DNA of 64,000 nt. It comes from Podospora pseudoanserina. Its lineage: Eukaryota; Ascomycota; Sordariomycetes; Sordariales; Podosporaceae. The notes below the pieces were generated by a model. The model made no database searches. It was not told the DNA's origin and worked only from the letters and a program-made list of their open reading frames with translations. Both the position numbers and the translations under genes were made by a program. Numbering within the stretch: position 1 is the first letter of the stretch; each line of letters begins with the position of its first letter. Positions 22,117 to 32,034 of this stretch are shown here, piece after piece. Where the stretch lies: assembly GCF_035222485.1 (NCBI RefSeq), contig NC_085924.1, positions 3,658,001 through 3,722,000 on the forward strand. Reading direction: 5' to 3'.

Positions 22117-23111
22117 GAGGGGGAGGCTTTTGGGGGCGGTAGAGCAAGGCGTTCTGGCCGGGTTTGATACACCATTGGTATAAACAATTTGTTTCTTGAT
22201 TATTTCTTGTTTGTCCAAAAATGACAGCCTTGACAGATCGCGTGAGAGAGGGGTTGGGACGAAGGCTGAAGGGGCTGCTTTCCCAAATCGGAGGTCGGTG
22301 GAAGAAGGTGTGTGTCACACACATCTCAGGCTCCCCCATGGGATGACTACTTTCCAAACTCTTTTCATCTTTGGCTCTCGATAGTGCGTATTTACTTCAA
22401 CTCGCATCAATTTACCTCGAATCTATCAGTTCAGGAAGTTTGAGCTTCATCATGTGATACTCCGGCTCAAAGACTCCATCTGGCCGGGCGCTTGCCGTCA
22501 GTAGCCGCCAAGTACATTTTGTACAGCCTCACTTGGAGATCACCAACATTTGGCTGATGCCACCCACACACCCTGCCCACAAAATAATTGAGACACCAAA
22601 GTAAGTTAGCCCATATCATGCAATGAACTATACCTCAAAGGCAATTTATCAGGCCTTTGAACGATCTTTCAAGGCCTGTTAACTGTCTTTGAAGGCCTAC
22701 CAACCATCTTTAAAGGCCTATGGACTATCCTCCAACCCATGTTAACCTACTTTAGTGTCTTAATTATTTCGTGGTGAGGGTGCCACACAACTACGAGGGC
22801 CTCCATTGCGGCTGGATTGTTTCAAAGACTGCCATTCGCTGCTGTCCCACGTTTTCCATCCAATGTTTGGTTTCATCACCCACGCCGGCTTGCTACTGCA
22901 TTATCCCGTCGATGGAGGGCGGACGAGGCTGGGAGGGAGCCATGCTGACCATGACTGACCCGGTTTGAGCAGATGTGAAGGAAATCCTGGCCACAATAAA
23001 TGGCCGTCTTTCACGATGGTCTGCTTGGAGTACGTGGTATTCTCTCATGTTCCAACTTGAGCTATACGCTCACCCGGTCTGTTAACAGCACCTTGATCAC
23101 TACTGCGAAAC
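22117..23111. other. Intergenic region between BolA-like and CorA-like genes
   Basis: About 1 kb with no credible gene. It contains the second 21-bp repeat cluster. The short ORF at 22771..22968 has no recognisable domain and was not called. Confidence 0.5.
22664..22747. repeat. 21-bp tandem repeat, cluster B
   Basis: Four units exactly 21 bp apart (22664, 22685, 22706, 22727): ATCTTTCAAGGCCTGTTAACT, GTCTTTGAAGGCCTACCAACC, ATCTTTAAAGGCCTATGGACT, ATCCTCCAACCCATGTTAACC. Partial units extend on both sides (about 22635-22760). Same consensus and same orientation as cluster A, 2.5 kb away. Confidence 0.8.
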
Positions 23112-25406
23112 ATGGAAAACTCTCGTGTGGATGAGTTGCTCAAATCATTGGAGCTTCTTCAGCAATCCATCAAAACTCTCCATCAGTATCGAGAAGCGCA
23201 GTCCAATCCGGTTCAGCGTCCTCGCCCATCGAGTGTTGACTGGCCCGCCTCCACTCTTCAAAGAGTTGCCACCATCTCCAACGCACCTCCTCAGTCCGCC
23301 GTCACTACATTCGCTCGCCGGCTCACAAATGAGTCTCCGAGATCACGGCCAACACTCATCAATGATGGAATCCCAAAGAGAGAACACTCCCCCGACTTTC
23401 TCACCTTGACCAGTCCGCCCGCCTCCCGCAGCAGCAGCTCGCAATCGTCGCCGTCCTGTGTCATAGAGGCATTGCCTAGCATAGAGAAGACCGAGGAAGA
23501 GCTCGTCTCACATCTCCAATCCATTAAATCAACCGAAGATGGATCCACATCAGGCACCATAATTGCCCTGGCAGACGCATGGGAGAGGAGGGACGAGTTG
23601 ACACCCGCCAACCTGCTCACATCGTTCGAGACAGGAGAGGGCACCAAATATGAACACACCAGCTATCAGATATATGAGGTCGACAGAGACGGCGTGCCCA
23701 CTCAGATACGTCCACTTTGTCTTGTAAAAGGCTCAGCCTGTCCCAATCATGGGGACGAGAACGGAGATAATAGAGACATATCCGTCTGGCCCGTTCTGAA
23801 GACTATCAACGCCAACGGGAACGCTGTCGGTAGGATATCGTCAGTCACCCCTCATCCCATCATCAAAGACCCCTTGTGCTGACCGCCCTGAAGAATTCTC
23901 CAAGAACCCACCCCCGTCATGCTCGCCGCCGCCCATCTCACCATGAAAGACCACTTCGACATGGACGAGCTCCTCTCCCACCTCGTCACCACCGCCGGCA
24001 ACAAAGGCAAAACCAAAGCCTACCTCAACCGCTCCATCGAGCCCACTCCCCTCCGTCAGCGCTCCTTCTTTTTCGTCTTCAAATACTACACCATCATCGC
24101 CTCGGGCCACCCCCCTACCCCCTGGCAGCCCTTTGATCCCCGCCCATTAGACCACCGCTCGCCGGATCACATAGACATAACCGAATGCTCCTCCATCCTC
24201 GCCCTCTCCCTCTCCGGGCCCGTCTCCTCCCAGGTCAAAGTGCGGGCAAAACGCAAGACCAAGTCGGGGAACCTGTACAGCACCTTTGCCCCCTGGCATT
24301 TGGTCAACATCCAGTACTTTCCCGACGACCACCACTCCCCCTTCCCCACCATCCGCTCCGACGGCACGCAGAAACACTTTCTCAACGGGCCGCACGCGTT
24401 TTTGGATGCTTTGAGGCTGGAATACCGCGACGCGATCAAGCGCTACACCGAACTGAACGAGTCGATAACAAAACTGATCACGCCCCCGAATCAGTTCATG
24501 TTTGACGTCCGGCTTCGGGACAAGCTCCTGTTTGAAGACTCGCACTTTACCTACTCGCGGCGGTATTTCTGGGCGTATAACACGCTGGGGGTTATCAATG
24601 AAGGCATCAAATCCATGAGCGCGGCGTACGTGAATAACTTCACGAGGGATTTTTGGGAGGGGAGACACCCGACGCTGTGGCCTTGTGCCAGCAATGGCGG
24701 CGACTACCTGGGCAAACTGGATATTCTGCGTCAGGACCTGGAGCAGGCGGTTTCGGAGCTGAAGGTGGTGTATGATAGGAATGAGGCCACGAGGACGGAG
24801 ATTAGGAGTCTGAGGGAGCAGTTGTTTAGTGGGAGTTCGGTCAAGGAGAGCAGGAGGGCGATCGAGCAGGGGAAGAATATCAAGATACTGACGAGCGTGT
24901 CGATGGTCTTTTTGCCGTTGACGTTTGTGGTTGGGGTGTTTAGTATCACGACGTTGGAGATTGAGCCGGAGGATTGGAGGTTTGGGGTTACGCTTGTTGG
25001 GGTGTGTGTACCATTTTTTGTGCTGATTCTGGTGTTGCAAAGTATGGATAGTGTGAGGAAGGGGTGGGGGTGGGTGAGGGGGTTGGGGGGGAGAGTGTTT
25101 GGGCTGACGGGGAAGGGGAAGGGGAAGAGGGAGGTGGGAGGGGGTGGGGGAACGGGGTTTGGGGGCGATAGGAGGCATTTGTATCATCATTATCAGGAAC
25201 GGGGGATCGGGGGTGGGGAGGTAAGGAGGGCGCAGACGGGGTTGGGGGGGGAGGGAGAGGGGAGGTGGTTTGGGAGGGGGGTGTGGAAGGGTTGGGGTTG
25301 GGGTTGGGGTTGGGGGGGGAGGGTGCCGAACTGGAGGAGGAGAGAGGAGTCGCTGGATTTAAGGATGGAGAACGGTGAGGTTGGGAGGGAGAAGAGGGTT
25401 GGATGA
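23112..25406 (+). CDS. CorA-like (Mg2+ transporter superfamily) membrane protein
   Basis: Fungal CorA/ZntB-like protein, probably in a membrane, substrate unknown. Two exons, 23112..23829 and 23905..25406, with a 75-bp intron (CTGAC branch site, AAG acceptor) give 739 aa. The N-terminal 250 residues are Ser/Pro-rich and disordered. The CorA-like domain begins at about MLAAAHLTMKDHFDMDELLS and RQRSFFFVFKYYTIIASG. A long coiled helix (LEQAVSELKVVYDRNEATRT) precedes two C-terminal membrane segments, ILTSVSMVFLPLTFVVGVFS and GVTLVGVCVPFFVLILVLQ. The classic GMN selectivity motif between them is absent; GVFSITTLE is found instead. The last ~110 residues are Gly/Arg/Trp-rich and encoded by very G-rich DNA. 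Confidence 0.75.
25288..25320 (+). repeat. (GGGGTT)n stretch inside the CorA-like coding sequence
   Basis: Four to five GGGGTT units ending in a G8 run, coding for alternating Gly-Trp. The pattern fits a G-quadruplex on the coding strand. It is inside an exon, so it is not a telomere end. Confidence 0.8.
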
Positions 25407-25637
25407 GGCATGGCAAAGCTCAGAATTTACAAAACACAAGCGAGGATATAAATTTAATATGAGAGATGCTCAGGGGAGCTGCCTCTTTAGCTTTTGGGAG
25501 CTACATCCCAACATTCCCACGAAAACATCATCCCACCATCGGAAGCCAAAGAGGTAGCTCCCCCGAGTATCTCTCAAACTCATTATTCCCACCATTCGCC
25601 ATGGTGACAATCAAAGTACTACCGCCTTCTAGGGCTC

Positions 25638-26624
25638 TTGCCCACCTCTCCTATAGACGACCGCCGCAGCCAACTCGACACTCTGCGATTCTCGCCCCCA
25701 CCGGTCGACCATCTTGCTGGTCGCCCAAAGTTAATCGACAACCTCGAGGACTTTTGGAAAGAGCATTTGCACAAGGTTGATCTCACAGGAACCGAATCCG
25801 GAGGAGGCAGTTTTGGCCAAGGGGGCGGTTCAATGACTTGCAGCGAGCGGCTTTGTTTGGATTGGGCTGGCCCTCGGTGATCTCCACCACCTTTGGACCG
25901 ACAGATTCCGACACTTGAGTGCTTGGTGGCTGGGGCAATTCTAATTCCAGGTGCCGCATTTTCTGAACTTGTGGTGGTGGTCGAGCAACTTGATGTTAGC
26001 TTTGGTGGTCTTAACCTGCTGCACACACCGCCAGAGTTGAGACGTGTTCTGGGTCCTCCGGATGGAACATCGCCGTTCCAACGCCCCTTGGAGGAGAATG
26101 TGGCAAGCCATAGGATCATCCCCTGGGGGTTGTTGAACCAGGAAGGTACACGGAACCGGACGCTGGTCGAGTGGTGTTTGGTGTGCTACGGCTTGGGGTT
26201 CTTTTACCCTATGAAACTTTTACCAAGCGGGATTAGTTTGAAGGATGAGAGGGAGATACCCAGGAAGCTGTTCTCCGCGGCGAGAACAACCACAAATGAT
26301 AGCGGGTGGAATGTAGTCATGCTTGATGACCTAACACCACGCAATTTCTGGGCAAGGGGGTTTTGTGAGTTTGAATGCTTGAGCGCAGAGAGGATACCGG
26401 ACAACGGAATGATGCGAATTACTCTCGAGTTTCACTGTATGCCCGTTATTAAGCCGGAGGCGGCTTGGGAGATAGTCGGGGACCTGGAAGAGTCGTGGGG
26501 GCAAATGGGCAGGACATATCGCGATGTTGTTGGAGAGGGGACAGGTCTTATTTCTGGGGACAGGTGGTATGTGGATGCTGAACATGCAGAAATAAATTGT
26601 GAGATACAAGAAGTAAGGTACTGA
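25638..26624 (+). pseudogene. Hypothetical ORF, no ATG at the start and interrupted by one TGA
   Basis: I do not recognise a family. Two open stretches lie in the same frame (25638..25880 and 25893..26624) with a single TGA at 25878-25880. The upstream piece reads DDRRSQLDTLRFSPPPVDHL and DNLEDFWKEHLHKVDLTG. The downstream piece (243 codons) has balanced composition, for example PRKLFSAARTTTNDSGWNVV and GMMRITLEFHCMPVIKPEAA. Neither begins with ATG; the first in-frame ATG is near 26211. It could be a real multi-exon gene, a frameshifted gene (another frame reads RFNDLQRAALFGLGWPSVIS just before the TGA), or a relic. Confidence 0.35.
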
Positions 26625-26954
26625 ACCCGAATCGACTGTCAGGTTGGTCATGCCCAGTTATCTATCAGCTTTTTAAGATCTGGAGGAAGGGGTTGCTGGT
26701 CAGTGGTCGGCTCGACAATGCCTTATCCAGATGTTGTTCACAAATACACGTGAGACAGAAATTAAACGTGAATGCGACAGAAACCATCGCCAGCCGATGT
26801 GATCAATTCAACAGCAGCAGAACGTCTAGGGTATGAATTCCGAAATGCCTCCAAACTTCCCGCAGTCCCGCTTGCAAAAATGACAAACACATATCCGTCA
26901 CATCATATTCCTGCTTTATGTTTCCTTCGCACTCCCAACCCTTCAAGGGGCGGT

Positions 26955-27939
26955 TCAGTGCACCATGGCATCAGCCTGGGGGGCTGGGGCGCCAGAAGGG
27001 GCGCCAGCGGCAGGAACGGCAGGCTTGTCGACCTCCATCTCATCAGTTTCCATCGCGTCGCCGTCGAGCTCTTCCTCCTCGAGGTCGTCTTCACTCTCTC
27101 CCTCGATGTCGACACTGCCGTCATCGGAGAGCTCTTCCTCGTCAACAGCACCGTTCTCGCCCTCAACGCCTTCCATGGCAGCATCCTTATCAGCACCAGA
27201 GGCCTCGCCAACGGCAGCAGCCTCCTCCGCTAGCTCGGCCTCCTCCTCCTCGGCAAGCTCCTCAGCACCATACTCCTCCTCATCAGCAACCAAATCGGCC
27301 TCAGGCTGCTCAGGAGGGAACTCGGCAGGAGCAGTAGCCTCGGAGTCCCTATTTTTTCAAGTCGTATTAGCAACCTGCCCCACTCTGTCGCAAACTGTAA
27401 AATGTAACATACCACTTAATGTTGAACCTAGTCACACGTGGCTTCTCAGCCAACACGTTGCGCTTGATCTTCTCGATGATGGGCTTGGCAGGGGGGTCGT
27501 TCTGGAGCTCTTCGGACTCGTACTCGTTGTTGACATAGTAACCAACACGGACGAACTCGCGGCCGTCGTAGGCGCAGGTGAGGAGGATGACGGTGACGCC
27601 GAGGAGCTCGTCGTCGGGGATGAGCTTGGTGTCGGGGGGGTTGGCCTCAAAGGCGAACTTGTTGACGCCCACGGGGATGGGGCCGACGAGGAGGGAGTCG
27701 AGCTCCTGGTCGTGGGAGTCGCTTTGGGCAGAGCCGACGTAGGTGAGCTTCCACTCGAGGTCTGTGTTTTTGAGATGAGAGGGTTAGATATGGGTGGAAA
27801 CAAAAGTCGGAAAAAAAGTTGCAAACATACCCTTCTCAAGTGGCTCCAGGCACTCGAATGTGATCTCAAAAAGGTACTTGTCGGTGAACTTGGCGGGGTT
27901 GTTGGCCACATTGACGCCGAGAAGCGTGACGACAGACAT
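26955..27939 (-). CDS. asf1: Histone chaperone Asf1
   Basis: Binds histone H3-H4 dimers and hands them to CAF-1 or HIRA in replication-coupled and replication-independent nucleosome assembly; nuclear. Three exons, 27831..27939, 27413..27761 and 26955..27348, with introns of 68 and 64 bp give 283 aa. The strongly conserved core is complete: [54 protein letters not shown] and [14 protein letters not shown]. It ends with [15 protein letters not shown]. The last ~115 residues are the expected acidic tail, rich in Glu, Asp and Ala. It is divergent from RNA14. Confidence 0.96.
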
Positions 27940-28007
27940 TTTGAGTTTGTGTTTTCAAAATAAGATAAAACAGTTGAATCCAGAGAAGAGAGAGTGTGTG
28001 TGAGTGA

Positions 28008-28039
<32 letters not shown>

Positions 28040-29177
28040 AAAGCAGAGTCGGCGCCTGTTGTGCGTAGTTGGTGATGGTGGTGGTGGTGAGAAAGTGGAA
28101 AATGGTTGGGCGGTGATGGTGGGAAAAAGAAGGGAAGGGCAACAGGAAAGGCGCTAAGAAGGAAACAGAGATTTGTTTGTTTTGAATGGACAGCGCTTCG
28201 ACCTTTTTAATTCTGGTCACTGGATGGCAACGCAGTCCCGTCTTGTCTCGTTTTAGGTGGGCAAAAAAGGTGGGCACTTTTCAGCTTGAACTCATCAAAC
28301 ACAGAGGCACAGGCTCCGTCGCGCTGCCACGGGGGGGCATTGACTGTTGAGTCGTGTCGCTCTCTCAGGGTCGCGTAGAGTGCCAGCCAGGGAGTCGCGT
28401 CTCCTGGGCTCCTAATTAGGTCAGCGAATTGCCGCCCAATTCCCCACTGTCCTGTCTCCCGCTTCCCCACTGTGCGTGCCACCTGGCCCAGGCCCACCTC
28501 TATCCACAAGCCACATTGAGCCACAGCTTGGCAGAAAGAAAACCAAGCGCATGTAGTCGCGCTTCCATCTCTTGTCCATCTCTTATCACACCTTGAAGAC
28601 GTGTGTCGAACTATAAATCTTCGACGACGGCGACAACAACAACAGCAACAACAACAACAACAACAATAACAACAACTTTGCTCCACAACGGCATCATTGA
28701 GAACAATAGCAGCATCCTCTCTTGAATAGCACAGCCTACATTCAATATCTGGGTCCTGCTTACTGCGCGACTCCCAGTCCCCAGTCCCCCAGTTCTTTGT
28801 GTGCGCTGCCAAAAAAAAAAAAAAAAAAAAAAAGGCCTTGCTGGTCAGAATCTCCGTCTCTTGTGATCCATGCGACGCAACGACTCTCAGTGACTCTGCG
28901 TAATCTTTTCTTCTTCTTTTCGCTAGCTTCCTGCTCCCACCCACCCTCTCTTCCCGCCTCTATCGCCATCACAAGTGCTGTGTCTCTCATCGACGGTGGA
29001 CCTACCTACCCCAATTGCGGTTTCCCCAAGCAGCACTGATCCGAGTTTTCTACCATCACCACCGTTTGATATCGGCGCATCACCACTTTCGACCTCGGCA
29101 GCCTTGCCAATTGCGGCAGCGATTCCTTCCCCTCGACCGAGACCTTCAGGTCATTATCAACATCTTCACATTGCACA
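27940..29177. promoter_or_regulatory. Divergent ASF1/RNA14 intergenic region with simple repeats
   Basis: 1.24 kb between two divergent starts. It contains a GT/GA microsatellite (about 28004-28039) just upstream of ASF1, a CAA-rich stretch (about 28630-28676) and a run of about 23 A residues (28811-28833). The ORFs seen here follow from these repeats. No extra gene was called, though an upstream RNA14 exon cannot be excluded. Confidence 0.5.
28630..28676. repeat. (CAA)n trinucleotide repeat
   Basis: About 15 CAA units with a few interruptions, in the presumed RNA14 promoter or leader. Not protein-coding in any supported model. Confidence 0.85.
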
Positions 29178-32034
29178 ATGGCCGACGCCCCGACCGACGA
29201 CGGGCGAAACAATGGCTCCCTTAGCCCACCTACCGAGACCCCAATTCTGGTACCTGTCGACAAGGTCGCCCAACTCGAGAAGCGAGTAACAGAAGACCCT
29301 CGCGGAGCCTTGGACGCATGGCTCGCGTTGATGGCCGAGCACCGGTGCAGAGGCAACATTGCCCAGGCCAGAGAGACTTACGAGCGGTTCCTGACCATCT
29401 TTCCTCAGGCGGTATGTCTCTTGCGCCCCCTGCCTCAACAACGCAATGCTAACAATGGAATAGGCCGAGGTCTGGGTGCAATGGCTGGAGATGGAACTCG
29501 AAACCGATAACTTCAACGAGGCTGAGCGCATCTTCAGCACTGCTCTCATATCCACACCGAACCTCGCCCTCTGGACAAAGTATCTCGACTATGTCCGCCG
29601 TCGCAACGACCTCAACGATGGGAATGCTCGCCAAATTGTCTATCAAGCGTACGATTTCGCGCTCAACAACATCGGGTTCGACAAGGACTCCGGCAAGATC
29701 TGGGCCGACTACATTCAGTTTCTCAAGTCCGGGCCTGGCACCCTGGGAGGAAGCCAGTGGGAAGATCTGAAGAAGATGGATCAGATCCGCTCCGCTTACC
29801 AGAAGGCCATTTGTGTGCCCATCGCTAACGTTAATAACCTGTGGAAGGAGTATGACCAGTTCGAGATGAGCCTGAACAAGCCCAACGGTCGCAAGAACCT
29901 CGCCGAACGGTCGCCGTCCTACATGACGGCCAAGAGTGCCTACATCGCCCTCGAGAACACCACCCGTGGTCTGCAGCGGACGACCCTCCCCGTTCTTCCC
30001 CCAGCCGCTGCTCACTTTGACGGGTACCAGGAGTACATGGAGCAAGTTGAGATCTGGAAGAGGTGGATCGCTTGGGAGAAGTCTGATCCTCTTTACCTCA
30101 AGGAGGACGAGAAGCTGCCTGGCCTCTACCAGAAGCGTATTCTCTATGTTTACCGGCAGGCCCTGATGGCGCTGAGGTTCTGGCCAGAGATGTGGCTGGA
30201 TGCGGCCGAGTGGTGCTTTGAGAACAACATTATTGATGACAAGCCAAAAACTAGCGACCAAAAAAATGACGTGTCCACAGGTCTTGAATTTCTGATTCGT
30301 GGCATTGAAGCAAACCCAGAGAGCGTCCTCCTTGCACTCCGGTACGGTGACTACATTGAATCCACTCAGCAGACTGAGGACAACGACAAGGCCAAGATTG
30401 CGCTTGGTCAGGCTGTGCGCGCTCCCTACAACAAGGTGCTTGACACGCTGTATGATATAATCAACAAGGTGAAAGACCGTGAGACGGCTCACATTGCTCA
30501 GATTCAGGAGGCGGCCAAGAAGGCGGCTGGGAGGGATAATTCGTCTAGCGGGTCTGATGATGATGAAGATGATGAGGAGGAGGGTGAGGGGTCGACCAAG
30601 CCGGCGATGGATGCCAGTGCGGAGAAGCAGATACAGGCGGTGCAGCAGGTTTCTGCTATGCAGACCAAGATGCTGTCAAAGACCATCTCGTTTGTCTGGA
30701 TTGCTCTGATCCGGGCCATGAGGCGGATTCAGGGCAAGGGCAAGGCGAACACGGAGATGGGTGGTATGAGGCAGGTCTTCCAGGACGCTAGACAGCGCGG
30801 TCGGCTCACCAGCGATGTTTATGCGGCTGTTGCACATATGGAGTGGACAATTTACAAGGAGCCCGCTGGTGGAAAGATTTTTGACCGTGGTGCGAAGCTG
30901 TTTCCGGAGGATGAGGATTTTGCGCTGGAGCACATCAAATATCTCCATTCTTTGAATGACTTTACCAGTAAGTTTCTCGCCCTCTTTAGTTTCCCACTCA
31001 TGGCTAACCATCTCACAGATGCCCGCGTCCTTTTCGAGCGTGTCGTTTCTCGCCTAACCTCCAAGCCGGAGAACGTACACAAGGCCAAACAGCTTTACGT
31101 CTACTTCCACAAGTACGAGTCCCAATTTGGTGAACTCGCCCAGATTTCCAAACTGGAGAAACGCATGGCGGAGCTTTTCCCGGAGGACCCGAAGCTCTCT
31201 CACTTCTCGGCGCGTTTCTCAACCGAAAAGTTCGACCCTATCACGGCGAGAGTTATCGTCTCTCCTGCGGCTCAGCTCCGGCCGAAAATACAACCACCTG
31301 GTTTGATGCCCTCGATTGAACAACATCAACCACAACAACCCATCTCCATCCGCAACACCCCCACCCCGGCGCCTCAATTCCAACCAACAATTACCAACTC
31401 CCCCAAACGTCCTCTTCCCCTAGACGACGACGAGTCAAACCCGCCTCGCAAGATTCAGAGAAACGATTACAACACCGAGTTCGTCCGTGGCGCCTCCCCC
31501 CTAAAAGGAGCAGCTGGCCGTAGACTGGACCAGCAGCGTCGTATGCAGGGAAGTGCTGGAGGCGCGAGCTATAGCAGCACCCCTGCCCCTATCGCTCGGG
31601 ACATCACCTTCCTCCTCGGCTTAATCCCCCGGGCTGAGGCCTACGATTACCACCGTATGAACCCAAACAAGGTCGTCAATTTGCTCCAGTCGACGAACGT
31701 ACCAGAGTACCACGTCTGGAAAGCCCACGCCAATCCAAGCCAGAACCCGCACCACAGAAATGTTTCCACCGATTTTGGGAGCTACGGTGGTGGATATGGG
31801 AACAGGGACTCGCCGGCCCCAAGGGTGGGAAGTCCGTATGGACAACAGAGGTTGGTGATGGGGCAGGGGCAAGGCTACAGACAGAGTAGTCTCAGGCCGG
31901 GGAGCGCCGGGAGTGGAGCGGGGTATGAGCCTCCTCCTGCGGTACCTGGGCAGGGCGCCGGCGGGTATCAGTTTGGGGGTTTGCCTCCCCCCCCTCCTCC
32001 ACCGGGGTATGGAGGTTATGGTGGGGGGTATTGA
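29178..32034 (+). CDS. rna14: mRNA 3'-end-processing protein Rna14 (CstF77)
   Basis: HAT-repeat scaffold of cleavage factor IA that binds Rna15 and Pcf11 and helps select poly(A) sites; nuclear. Three exons, 29178..29411, 29464..30967 and 31019..32034, with introns of 52 and 51 bp give 917 aa. HAT repeats are clear: DPRGALDAWLALMAEHRCRG, TYERFLTIFPQA then AEVWVQWLEMELETDNFNEA, and later NNLWKEYDQFEMSLNKPNGR, FWPEMWLDAAEWCFE and ARVLFERVVSRL. The second intron is a multiple of three without a stop, so the frame reads through it. The C-terminus is Pro/Gly-rich (PPPPPPGYGGYGGGY). Homologues often have a longer disordered N-terminus; an upstream exon is possible. Confidence 0.92.

Noticed and set aside
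25288-25320. Telomere-like GGGGTT repeat
   Set aside because: Too short, internal to an exon, and fungal telomeres use TTAGGG; not a chromosome end or a healed break.
28811-28833. Run of about 23 A residues as a retroposon tail
   Set aside because: No upstream retroelement coding sequence or target-site duplication is visible; it is probably a simple homopolymer in the RNA14 leader.
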